12,479 bases of DNA from CAZXNF01 sp050741255 (GTDB lineage: Bacteria > Pseudomonadota > Gammaproteobacteria > Burkholderiales > SG8-41), in the NCBI GenBank assembly GCA_050741255.1, contig JBOIEQ010000122.1:1-12479 (forward strand). The letters run 5' to 3'. The notes under the pieces are model-generated. The model saw only the letters and a list, made by a program, of their open reading frames with translations. It did no database searches and had not been told where the DNA came from. The translations under genes and the position numbers were made by a program. Positions 1-5,957 of the stretch are shown here, in pieces; within the stretch, counting starts at the first letter, position 1, and every line of letters starts with the position of its first letter.

Positions 1-75
1 GCCCTCGGGATTGAAGCTGGCGCCGCGGCCCTTGCGCGGGCCGGCGCGGTCGCCGGTGAGGGTTTTCAGGGACAC
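1..75 (-). CDS. PA0069-family radical SAM protein (N-terminal 25 codons only)
   Basis: Only the start of this gene lies in the window; it runs off the left edge. Reading down from a GTG at 75, the frame is open and gives MSLKTLTGDRAGP followed by KGRGASFNPEG. The K-G-R-G-A-x-x-N-P-x-G stretch near the N-terminus is the characteristic opening of PA0069-family radical SAM proteins (SPL-like radical SAM enzymes of unknown substrate), which comes before their CxxxCxxC domain. The start lies 2 nt beyond the stop codon of the membrane protein gene upstream, so the two are probably co-transcribed and translationally coupled. No strong Shine-Dalgarno is visible ahead of the GTG. The radical SAM cysteine motif lies outside the window, so the call rests on the N-terminal motif alone. 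Confidence 0.6.
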   Translation of the reverse strand, partial: MSLKTLTGDRAGPRKGRGASFNPEG

Positions 76-77
76 GG

Positions 78-617
78 TCAGCCCGCCATCAGCAGCAAAT
101 AGGCGGCGTAGAACACGGTCCACACCGACAACAACACCTTCAGGCGCGTCCGGAAACCCGCCCGCCACAACCACCGGCGCGCGATCCAGGCCGCCAGCAG
201 GGTGACCAGCACGAAGCGCGGCAGGCGGCCCAGCACGCTCACCGCGAGGAATTCCCACCCGCCGATACCTGCAGCGGCCGCCTGCACAGCGTAGGTCTTG
301 TAAGGCGTGCCGGTCAGCGGCCCGACGATCAAGGCCGGCGCGCCATTGAGTGCCAGTTCACCCTGCACGCGCGCCATCATCGCCGCATCGATCCCGGGCA
401 CCGCTTCCACCGCCGCCACCGCTGCCGCTTCATCGCGCGCACCCCAGCCGTACATCAGGGCACCGCCCGCCAGCGCCCCGACCAGCGCGAAGACACACGC
501 GCGCAATCCGGTGCGCACGTCGCGCAGCGCCGCCGCGCTGGTGAGCACGTCGGGAACGATGAAAAACAGGGGGGCTTCCGCGAAGCCCCACAACACAGCG
601 ACGGGGTAGATCCACAT
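78..617 (-). CDS. Small polytopic inner-membrane protein, DedA/YqaA-like
   Basis: A 179-residue, strongly hydrophobic protein. Hydrophobic segments lie at about residues 4-22, 38-58, 95-120, 125-150 and 158-176. The segment GPLTGTPYKTYAVQAA in the middle resembles the conserved re-entrant loop region (G-P/F-x-P-x-x) of VTT/DedA/YqaA-type proteins, which are linked to lipid or membrane homeostasis. The similarity is by eye and the subfamily is uncertain. I chose the ATG at 617 because the protein opens directly into a membrane segment (MWIYPVAVLWG). Frame upstream of it is open, but that sequence belongs to hslR in another frame. No Shine-Dalgarno precedes the ATG. A TATAAT box ends 6 nt upstream, which suggests a leaderless message. 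The radical SAM gene follows 2 nt downstream. Confidence 0.7.
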   Translation of the reverse strand: MWIYPVAVLWGFAEAPLFFIVPDVLTSAAALRDVRTGLRACVFALVGALAGGALMYGWGARDEAAAVAAVEAVPGIDAAMMARVQGELALNGAPALIVGPLTGTPYKTYAVQAAAAGIGGWEFLAVSVLGRLPRFVLVTLLAAWIARRWLWRAGFRTRLKVLLSVWTVFYAAYLLLMAG

Positions 618-623
618 ACTGGT

Positions 624-651
624 ATTATATACAGCTTCTTCGGAATGTAAC
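624..651 (-). promoter_or_regulatory. Probable sigma-70 promoter of the membrane-protein gene (leaderless geometry)
   Basis: On the minus strand, GTTACA (651-646) and a perfect TATAAT (629-624) are separated by 16 nt. The start ATG is at 617, so the expected transcription start (about 7 nt past the -10 box) falls on or next to the A of the ATG. The absence of any Shine-Dalgarno agrees with leaderless translation. The -35 box overlaps the tail of the hairpin behind hslR. Confidence 0.5.
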
Positions 652-666
652 CCCGGGCATCCGGGG
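651..666 (-). terminator. GC hairpin directly after the hslR stop codon
   Basis: CCCCGG-GCAT-CCGGGG is a perfect 6-bp stem with a 4-nt loop that abuts the hslR stop codon (669-667). On the minus strand it is followed by TTACATT, a poor T-tract. It could be a weak intrinsic terminator or an RNA 3'-end stabiliser separating the DUF2520-hslR unit from the next promoter. Confidence 0.4.
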
Positions 667-1047
667 CTATTCGCCGCCGCGCGCCGCCTTCTCCCACAAC
701 CGCCGGTCCCGCTTGGTCGGCCGGCCTTTCGCCGCCACCGGCGCGGGCTGCGCGCGGACTTCCTCGATGCGCGCGAGACGGCGCGCGAGGCTGTCCGCAT
801 CTTCCTCATATAAGGTACGTGCGACCTCCGCCGACCCGCGCCGTTCCGCGACCGCCCGCACGGTGAGCGCCCATTCGTAAACACCGGCGTGAATCACCAG
901 GCGGTCGCCGGGCTTCACGTCCTTGGCGGGTTTGGGGCGCTCGCCGTTCAGCCGGATCTTGCCGCCGGCGATCGCCTCCTGCGCGAGACCGCGCGTCTTG
1001 TGGAAGCGCGCGGCCCATAACCACTTGTCGAGACGCACGCCGGACAT
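667..1047 (-). CDS. hslR: Hsp15, S4-domain ribosome-associated RNA-binding protein
   Basis: A 126-residue protein with an S4 RNA-binding domain at about residues 4-65. It opens with RLDKWLWAARFHKTR, continues with the LAQEAIAGGKIRLNG segment and ends the domain at PGDRL. This order and wording are typical of Hsp15. Family knowledge: Hsp15 binds 50S subunits that carry a stalled nascent chain with peptidyl-tRNA and helps recycle them; in E. coli it is heat-induced. The C-terminal tail from about residue 97 is basic (KGRPTKRDRRLWEKAARGGE), as in homologues, and the length is normal for the family (about 130). The ATG follows the stop codon of the upstream DUF2520 gene with no intervening base, so translation is probably coupled. 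No heat-shock promoter is visible directly ahead of it. Confidence 0.92.
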   Translation of the reverse strand: MSGVRLDKWLWAARFHKTRGLAQEAIAGGKIRLNGERPKPAKDVKPGDRLVIHAGVYEWALTVRAVAERRGSAEVARTLYEEDADSLARRLARIEEVRAQPAPVAAKGRPTKRDRRLWEKAARGGE

Positions 1048-1914
1048 TCAATCCCCCAATGCTTTCGCGACGGCGGCGAGCGCTTCCGGTGCGGCACGAC
1101 CCTGCTCGCGCGCCAGTTCCAGCGCGAGGCGTCCGAGGTCGCGGTACACCGCCGCCAGCGCCGGATCGGCGGCGAGCGCCGCTCGTTGCCGCGCCACCAC
1201 CGCTGCATCGCCGCGCGCGACCGGCCCGGTGAGCGCCGCGACAGGGCCGAGCGCAAACACGTTGTCCACCGTCTCGCGCACCAGCGGTTCCATGAGACGC
1301 AGCGCGTCGGCGCGGGCGAAACCGGCTTTCGCGTAGCAGCGCAGCGCCGCTTCCAGCAGCGCCACCAGGTCGTTGCTCGCGAGCACGCCGGCCGCGTGAT
1401 ATTCGGTCTTGCGCGCGGCATCGAAGGGGAACACGGTGGCGCCGATGCGCGCGAACGCGGATTGCAACACGGCGAGCGCCGCGGCGTCGCCTTCCGCCGC
1501 GCACGGCGTACCGGCGAAAGTGGCGACCGCGCGCGCGGGATCGGCGAAGGATTTCAGGGGATGGATGCTCGCGACCGCGGCGCCGCGGTCGCACACGGGT
1601 GCGAGTACCTCTGACGCCAGCGCGCCGCTGCAGTGAAAAGCAACGTCACCCGCGCGCACCAGGCCGCTGCCGGCGAGCGCCCGCGCGCAGGCTTCGATCC
1701 GGTCGTCGGGCGGCGTGATCATCCACACTTCCGCCGGACGCATCTCGCCCACCGCGCCGACCACGCGGCCGGCACCGATAGCGTCCGCGGCGGCCCGCGC
1801 ACCCGCCGGCGTGCCGCTCAACAAATCCTGCACCTCGAACACGTGCGCTTTCGCGAACAGCTGCCCCAGGGTGGTGCCGACGCGTCCGCAGCCGATAATA
1901 TTGAGCACAGCCAT
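1048..1914 (-). CDS. Rossmann-fold/DUF2520 domain protein
   Basis: A 288-residue protein. The N-terminus MAVLNIIGCGRVGTTLG carries the dinucleotide-binding motif GCGRVG at residues 8-13. It continues through FHCSGALASEVL and SIHPLKSFADP, which are hallmarks of the Rossmann-like plus DUF2520 family. The helical C-terminal half (about 160-288) resembles the dimerisation domain of 6-phosphogluconate and ketopantoate-type dehydrogenases. Members are annotated as predicted NAD(P)-binding oxidoreductases with unknown substrate. I chose the ATG at 1914 because the Rossmann strand starts at once; the upstream in-frame extension is compositionally unlike protein and overlaps the divergent promoter region. 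No Shine-Dalgarno is evident. A TACACT hexamer (1927-1922) sits only 7 nt ahead of the ATG. The gene is followed immediately by hslR. Confidence 0.82.
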   Translation of the reverse strand: MAVLNIIGCGRVGTTLGQLFAKAHVFEVQDLLSGTPAGARAAADAIGAGRVVGAVGEMRPAEVWMITPPDDRIEACARALAGSGLVRAGDVAFHCSGALASEVLAPVCDRGAAVASIHPLKSFADPARAVATFAGTPCAAEGDAAALAVLQSAFARIGATVFPFDAARKTEYHAAGVLASNDLVALLEAALRCYAKAGFARADALRLMEPLVRETVDNVFALGPVAALTGPVARGDAAVVARQRAALAADPALAAVYRDLGRLALELAREQGRAAPEALAAVAKALGD

Positions 1915-1965
1915 GGTGCCGAGTGTACCGTGCGGCGCGGAATGCCGTGCGCCGGGCAGCCCGCC

Positions 1966-1995
1966 TTGACCCATGCGCGACGCACGGCCTATTCT
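1966..1995 (+). promoter_or_regulatory. Probable sigma-70 promoter of the PLP-enzyme/Bug operon
   Basis: TTGACC (1966-1971) and TATTCT (1990-1995) are separated by 18 nt, with the -10 box 32 nt ahead of the ATG at 2028. The -35 box matches consensus at 5 of 6 positions and the -10 box at 4 of 6. The site lies in the divergent gap shared with the DUF2520 gene. Confidence 0.5.
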
Positions 1996-2027
1996 GCTGC
2001 CTCCGCCCACTTATCGGGAATGCCGCC

Positions 2028-3299
2028 ATGTCCGTATCCGCCGCCGCCGACCGTTTCGGCAACCCGCTCGACCCCATCGTGCGCTATGCGCGCGGCAGCA
2101 TCCTGAAAAGCACCGACGAGGAGGTGGCGCGCATGCTGAAGGCGCGCCGCATCGTCGGCGACCGCGTGCGCACCAAGGGCAAGGACAGCGTCTACGATCT
2201 CTCGGGGATGAACCGGGGCGCCGGGCTCACCAACGAAGACACGCCGCACCTGACGAGCCACGTGCCCTTCTTCGAGCGTTTCGAGGGCAAGACCGAGCCG
2301 TACGCCCTGAAGCACATGGGCGCCAATCCCGAGACGCACGGCGCGCTGATCCTGAACCGCGTGTCGGCGGCGAATTTCGTCGCGCTCACCACCATTCTGA
2401 AAGCCGGCGACCGCGTGCTGGCGTTGTCGCCCGCCAACGGCGTGTCCCATCCGTCCACCGTGCGGCCCATCGCGATGGCCGGCGCCGACTTCCAGGAATT
2501 CCATACTTACGCCGAACTCGAGAAAGCCTGGCACGCGCAGGGCGCGCCGCGGCTGCTGCTGATCACACCGATCAGCGCGTCGAAACGGCACCTGCCGTTC
2601 GAGGACTTCACGAAGGCGCTGGCGCTGCCGCGCGGTCCGCACACGCTCGCCTACGTGGACGACGCGCACATGGCGTCGCGCGTCGCCTTCTTCGAGGAAC
2701 CCCGCACCTTCCAGGTCGGCGCGATCGACATCGCCGGCTGCTCGGCGGACAAGCACGTGGCCGGCCCGCGCGCGGGCGTGCTCGTGGCCCGCAAGGACCT
2801 GCTGACCGAAATCGGTTCGCATGCCTACGAACTGGGCCTCGAAGCCCAGGCCGGCCAGTACGTCGGCGTCGCCAACGCCCTGCGCAATTTCGACCCGCGC
2901 GTGGTCAAGGCGGCGGGAGAGGTGGCCAAGCAACTGATTGAAGTACTGGAGAAGCAGTACGGCAAGCGCGCCTACCTCGGCGGACCGGGCGTGTCGATCG
3001 GCGGCGAGGACGTCATCGCGATCGCGATCGAGCAGCGCGGCGGCAAGGTCAAACCGAAACTCGCGCCGATCGAAGCGGCGGGCCTGCTGGCCATGCAGAT
3101 GCTGGAACAGGACGGGATCCTGACCATCGGCGCCGTTTCCATGCCCGGCAGCGCACCCGTCATGCGCCTGATGATGTATCCCGACGGCCCGCGGCTGGGC
3201 ATCGAACGCATCGCCGCGTCGCTCGAAAGCGGCTTCGAGCGACTCGCCGCCGTGGTGGACGATGCCGAGGGCGCCCGTGAACAACTGCTCGGCGCGTGA
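2028..3299 (+). CDS. SelA-like fold-type I PLP-dependent enzyme
   Basis: A 423-residue predicted pyridoxal-phosphate enzyme. The motif GCSADKHVAGPRAG contains the presumed Schiff-base lysine K242. Its D-K-x-x-x-G-P-x-A-G wording matches the SelA / D-glucosaminate-6-phosphate ammonia-lyase-like branch (compare GDKLLGGPQAG in SelA). AYVDDAHMASR supplies the aspartate (D211/D212) that would pair with the PLP pyridine nitrogen, and H214 is nearby. An N-terminal arm of about 45 residues precedes the large domain. The substrate cannot be read from the sequence. It is not expected to be a true selenocysteine synthase, because no selB or tRNA-Sec lies nearby. The start is supported by a GGGAA 7 nt before the ATG and a promoter 32 nt upstream. 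A Bug receptor gene follows 4 nt downstream, which suggests an amino acid, amino sugar or related carboxylated compound as substrate (inference). Confidence 0.72.
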   Translation: MSVSAAADRFGNPLDPIVRYARGSILKSTDEEVARMLKARRIVGDRVRTKGKDSVYDLSGMNRGAGLTNEDTPHLTSHVPFFERFEGKTEPYALKHMGANPETHGALILNRVSAANFVALTTILKAGDRVLALSPANGVSHPSTVRPIAMAGADFQEFHTYAELEKAWHAQGAPRLLLITPISASKRHLPFEDFTKALALPRGPHTLAYVDDAHMASRVAFFEEPRTFQVGAIDIAGCSADKHVAGPRAGVLVARKDLLTEIGSHAYELGLEAQAGQYVGVANALRNFDPRVVKAAGEVAKQLIEVLEKQYGKRAYLGGPGVSIGGEDVIAIAIEQRGGKVKPKLAPIEAAGLLAMQMLEQDGILTIGAVSMPGSAPVMRLMMYPDGPRLGIERIAASLESGFERLAAVVDDAEGAREQLLGA

Positions 3300-3303
3300 C
3301 GCC

Positions 3304-4275
3304 ATGAAGCCCTCGCTCAGGATAAAAGTTCGCCTCGCCGCCATCGCGTTGGTCGCTGCGGCACCCGCATTCGCACAACCCTATCCGGCCAAGCCGGTGC
3401 GGCTGATCGTGCCCTTTCCCGCCGGCGGCGGCTCGGACGTGGTCGGCCGCCTAGTTGCGCAAAAACTCTCCGAACGCACCGGCCAGCAGGTGTTCGTGGA
3501 CAACCGCGCGGGCGCCGGCGGCTCGATCGGCACCGAAGTCGCCGTCAAGTCGCCGCCCGACGGCTATACGACGGTGCTCGCGTCAACCTCCGAAGTCGGC
3601 ATCAACCCCGCCCTCTACAAGCTGACCTACGACCCGGTGCGCGACCTGACGCCGGTGGTGCTGGTGGGCGCGACACCGATGGTGATCCTCGTGCATCCGT
3701 CGCTGCCGGTGAAGACCCTGAAGGACGTGGTCGCGCTGGCGAAAGCCAAGCCCGGCGAACTGAACGTGGCCTCCGCCGGCAACGGCACCATCACGCACCT
3801 GTCCGGCGAGATGTTCCGATCGCAGGTCGGGGCGAAGTGGACGCACGTGCCCTACAAGGGCGCACCGCCGGCGCTGACCGATCTGGCGAGCGGCCAGGTA
3901 CAGGTGATGTTTTCGTCGCTGCCCGCGGCTATGGCGTTCCTGCGCGCCAATCGCATCAAGCCGCTCGCGGTGTCCTCGCAGAAACGCGCGCCGGCGCTGC
4001 CGGACACGCCGACCGCCGCCGAGGCGGGCATCGGCGGTTACGACGTGGAGTACTGGTACGGGTTGTTCGTACCGGCGGCGGTGACGAAGGATGTCGTCGC
4101 CCGCCTGCACGACGAGACCACGCAGGTACTGCGGCAGCCGGACTTCGTCAGCAACCTCGCCAGCCAGGGCGCAACGACCGGCGCGCTGACGCAGGCGCAG
4201 TTCGCGGATTTCGTGAAGAGCGAGTCCGGCAAATGGGGCCAGGTCGTCAGGGCGTCGGGGGCGAAGGCCGACTGA
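3304..4275 (+). CDS. Bug-family (tripartite tricarboxylate type) periplasmic solute receptor
   Basis: A 323-residue secreted binding protein. Residues 1-24 form a Sec signal peptide: basic n-region KPSLRIKVR, alanine/leucine core, AFA before the cleavage site. The mature part opens with YPAKPVRLIVPFPAGGGSD and VDNRAGAGGSIG, the two loops that cradle the ligand carboxylate in Bug receptors. PGELNVASAGNGTITHL, HVPYKGAPPALTDL and the LPDTPTAAEAG segment follow in the usual order, and the length is normal. Such receptors bind carboxylated metabolites; many are solo copies without tctA/tctB, as here. The start at 3304 sits 4 nt after the PLP enzyme stop and gives a proper signal peptide; the in-frame ATG further upstream would bury it. 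The gene meets the lipoprotein gene tail to tail with 3 nt between stops. Confidence 0.93.
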   Translation: MKPSLRIKVRLAAIALVAAAPAFAQPYPAKPVRLIVPFPAGGGSDVVGRLVAQKLSERTGQQVFVDNRAGAGGSIGTEVAVKSPPDGYTTVLASTSEVGINPALYKLTYDPVRDLTPVVLVGATPMVILVHPSLPVKTLKDVVALAKAKPGELNVASAGNGTITHLSGEMFRSQVGAKWTHVPYKGAPPALTDLASGQVQVMFSSLPAAMAFLRANRIKPLAVSSQKRAPALPDTPTAAEAGIGGYDVEYWYGLFVPAAVTKDVVARLHDETTQVLRQPDFVSNLASQGATTGALTQAQFADFVKSESGKWGQVVRASGAKAD

Positions 4276-4278
4276 GTT

Positions 4279-4713
4279 CTAGCTGTCCCAGCCGATCACA
4301 TCGTAGCCTTTTTCGCGCAGGCAGCGCTGAACGAAATTGCGCCAGGTCGGATTCTGGTCGGTGGATTTGAACGCGCCGCGCGCTGCGCCCGCCGCCGCCC
4401 CGCCTGCGGCGCCCGCCCCGGCCGCCCTGCCGATGTCATTCCCGCGTACCGCTCCGACCGCGGCACCCGCCGCTCCGCCGACGGCAGCGCCTTCGGCCGT
4501 CCGGCGCGCGACCTTGCCGTCTGCGGTGCGGCTCACGCCCGAACGGTCGGCCAGGTCATAGCAGGCATCGATGTCGCGCTGCGCTTGCGTCTCGCCAGCC
4601 CGTTGGTACTGCGCGTTGGGATAGAGCACGGGATGCGGACTGGACGCGCAACCGGTGGTCAGCAGGATCAGAAAGGCACCGGTCATGCATACCGGATGGC
4701 GGGTACAGGTCAA
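4279..4713 (-). CDS. Glycine-zipper lipoprotein (YMGG-like)
   Basis: A 144-residue predicted lipoprotein. The N-terminus MTCTRHPVCMTGAFLILLTTGCASS has a charged n-region, a short hydrophobic core and a lipobox-like LTTGC, with C22 as the presumed lipidated residue; T at -3 is tolerated but not ideal. Residues from about 69 to 108 are a glycine/alanine repeat (GGAAGAAVGAV and GAGAAGGAAAGAARGAF), as in glycine-zipper envelope proteins. The C-terminus has a WRNFVQRCLREKGYDVIGW segment common to this group. The start is TTG: AGGAG lies 6 nt before the TTG at 4713. The first ATG (4686) has no ribosome binding site and would remove the charged n-region. The product probably sits in the outer membrane or periplasm; its role is unknown. 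Confidence 0.75.
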   Translation of the reverse strand: MTCTRHPVCMTGAFLILLTTGCASSPHPVLYPNAQYQRAGETQAQRDIDACYDLADRSGVSRTADGKVARRTAEGAAVGGAAGAAVGAVRGNDIGRAAGAGAAGGAAAGAARGAFKSTDQNPTWRNFVQRCLREKGYDVIGWDS

Positions 4714-4719
4714 GGACAA

Positions 4720-4724
4720 CTCCT
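4720..4724 (-). promoter_or_regulatory. Ribosome binding site that fixes a TTG start
   Basis: AGGAG (4724-4720, within AGAGGAG) lies 6 nt ahead of TTG 4713-4711. It is the only good Shine-Dalgarno near the lipoprotein N-terminus and argues for TTG rather than the ATG 27 nt further in. Confidence 0.6.
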
Positions 4725-4788
4725 CTGTCGATGCCCCACCAACGCGCGGCCCACCCTTCGCGCTGACAGGCCCGCCGGCCAGATGGGG

Positions 4789-5124
4789 CTAATGCCGGCG
4801 CGACGACGCGCAATCAAGCCGGTTCAGCGCAACGCCTATCTTGGAAAGGACGCCATCCGCGGTTTCCTGTACCACCAGTTCGACCGCGCCGATCATGATG
4901 CGGCGGCCCACTTGCGGACGCTCGCGGCAGTTCCTCGACAGGAACTCGGACACCGAGCACGCGCGTTCCGGACGGCGCAGGCGCAGGCCGTACAGGTCCG
5001 CGAGCACGCCCATCTCGGTGTAGCCGCTGAAGGTAAAGCCGAAGAAATGGCGCCGGCGCTCGATACGCTGCCCCTCACGGGAGAACGGGCGGGTATCGCA
5101 CGGGATATGCGTCTGGGCGGACAT
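4789..5124 (-). CDS. Stand-alone CorC/HlyC-type transporter-associated domain protein
   Basis: A 111-residue soluble protein. Its C-terminal part resembles the last domain of K+/H+ antiporters of the NhaP2/CvrA type (CorC_HlyC family): LADLYGLRL, a CSVSEFLSRN helix, then RPQVGRRIMIGAVELVVQE, and finally DGVLSKIGVAL. There is no membrane segment and no antiporter gene next to it, so the regulatory-type domain is encoded alone. The first ~35 residues (basic, with FFGFTFSGYTEMG) are not recognised. An AAGGAG 5 nt before the ATG at 5124 sets the start. Family knowledge says this domain modulates ion-transport proteins; here that is inference only. The lipoprotein gene follows 75 nt downstream on the same strand. 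Confidence 0.6.
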   Translation of the reverse strand: MSAQTHIPCDTRPFSREGQRIERRRHFFGFTFSGYTEMGVLADLYGLRLRRPERACSVSEFLSRNCRERPQVGRRIMIGAVELVVQETADGVLSKIGVALNRLDCASSRRH

Positions 5125-5182
5125 GTCGGCTCCTTGCGAAGGGTGACGGATCACAGTCTGCGCGCGCAATTTGAAGGAAAAT

Positions 5183-5199
5183 CGATCGTGCGACGATCG
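5183..5199. repeat. Inverted repeat, candidate operator
   Basis: CGATCGT-GCG-ACGATCG: perfect 7-bp arms around a 3-nt spacer, about 60-75 nt upstream of the CorC-type gene start at 5124. The position and symmetry would suit a dimeric repressor site. No regulator gene is adjacent. Confidence 0.4.
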
Positions 5200-5286
5200 C
5201 GTGGCGCACATTGCACAGTGTGATACCGATGCCTGCCCAAAGTGCCCCGACGTTCCCTGAAAATTTCTCAACATCGCGCACAGGCG

Positions 5287-5306
5287 TTGTCGCGCGCAAG
5301 CGACAA
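5287..5306. repeat. Inverted repeat / hairpin
   Basis: TTGTCGC-GCGCAA-GCGACAA: perfect 7-bp arms around a 6-nt loop. There is no T-tract on either side, so it is not a standard terminator. It could be an operator or a structured RNA element. Confidence 0.35.
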
Positions 5307-5453
5307 TCGTGCGCGGCACCATCGGCAATCGGCGACGGCCCACCGCCGTAAGCACACCACGAATCCGGGCGAGACCATGCGCGTGTTGCAGCTTCGCAAC
5401 GCTGAAGAGATTTCAGGCAGGACAGGAACACATCTTGCAGACGCGATCGATCG

Positions 5454-5473
5454 TCGGCGATGCCATCTGCCGA
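5454..5473. repeat. Bulged inverted repeat downstream of the DUF4870-like gene
   Basis: TCGGC-GAT-GCC-ATC-(T)-GCCGA forms an 8-bp stem with one bulged base and a 3-nt loop. It lies about 50 nt beyond the stop of the membrane protein gene on the minus strand. It could mark the 3' end of the transcript, although no T-run follows. The palindrome CGATCGATCG (5444-5453) abuts it. Confidence 0.3.
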
Positions 5474-5523
5474 TAACAGAGCTTCGGGAAAATATCTGGG
5501 AAACTTTGCGGCGTGGTACGCGC

Positions 5524-5934
5524 TCAGCCGAGCGGCAGCGGCTTGCGGTCGACCAGCGCGAGCCAGCCGCGGATCAGCCGGTAGAGCACCCACAGGCCGA
5601 CGACCACCGCCAGCGGCCAGGCCACGACGATGAAGATCAGCGTCATCACGAGCGCCAAGCAGAGTACCACCCACAGCAACGCGACCCAGAAGGTGCGCAA
5701 CTGCCAGCGGAAGTGCGACTCCAGGAACGTTCCCGCCACGTCGCCGCGCTTGATGTAGTTGAGGATCACCGCGATGATCGACGGCCAGCCGGACAGGAAG
5801 GCGGTCACGATGAACACGCTGGCCGACAGCCCTGCCACGGCGCTGAAGAGATGCATTGCGTACATCAGGTGCGTCAGCATCACCTGCTCGCGGGTGGGTT
5901 CCTTCGCGGTGACGACTTCAGTGGTGTCCGTCAT
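5524..5934 (-). CDS. Small membrane protein, DUF4870-like (COG3671 type)
   Basis: A 136-residue protein with a short polar N-terminus (MTDTTEVVTAKEPTREQ) and three hydrophobic segments at about residues 22-42, 45-60 and 82-118. The words LTHLMYAMHLFSAV, SIIAVILNYIKRGDV and LESHFRWQLRTFW are typical of DUF4870-like membrane proteins common in betaproteobacteria. No enzymatic motif is visible and the function is unknown. The start has GGAGGAG 5 nt upstream. The gene lies 23 nt behind the radical SAM gene and is probably the last gene of the three-gene unit beginning at 8780. Confidence 0.8.
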   Translation of the reverse strand: MTDTTEVVTAKEPTREQVMLTHLMYAMHLFSAVAGLSASVFIVTAFLSGWPSIIAVILNYIKRGDVAGTFLESHFRWQLRTFWVALLWVVLCLALVMTLIFIVVAWPLAVVVGLWVLYRLIRGWLALVDRKPLPLG

Positions 5935-5957
5935 GTGGGCTCCTCCGGATTGATCGT

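Larger units (their letters stand above)
5125..5523. other. 399-nt non-coding stretch with several inverted repeats
   Basis: No convincing gene is present. The open frames that cross it have arginine/histidine-rich, protein-unlike translations and run antisense into neighbouring genes. It must hold the promoter of the CorC-type gene that starts at 5124, but I see no strong -35/-10 pair. Its composition is locally more AT-rich than the flanking genes (for example near 5168-5182, 5263-5272 and 5487-5505). It contains inverted repeats at 5183-5199, 5287-5306 and 5454-5473 and the palindrome CGATCGATCG at 5444-5453. Confidence 0.6.

Noticed and set aside
1989..3344. A 451-codon open frame on the minus strand opposite the PLP enzyme
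   Set aside because: Low-complexity antisense translation with no motif; the plus-strand gene has the PLP lysine motif, a promoter-like sequence and a start signal.
5202..5215. A sigma-54-like sequence TGGCGCACATTGCA
   Set aside because: The distance between the GG and GC elements is 2 nt too short for a working -24/-12 promoter.
5378..5523. A possible small plus-strand gene starting at the ATG at 5378 (MRVLQLRNAEEISG)
   Set aside because: The first ~50 codons look somewhat protein-like, but the frame continues far into the antisense of the DUF4870-like gene, lacks a good ribosome binding site and shows no family motif.
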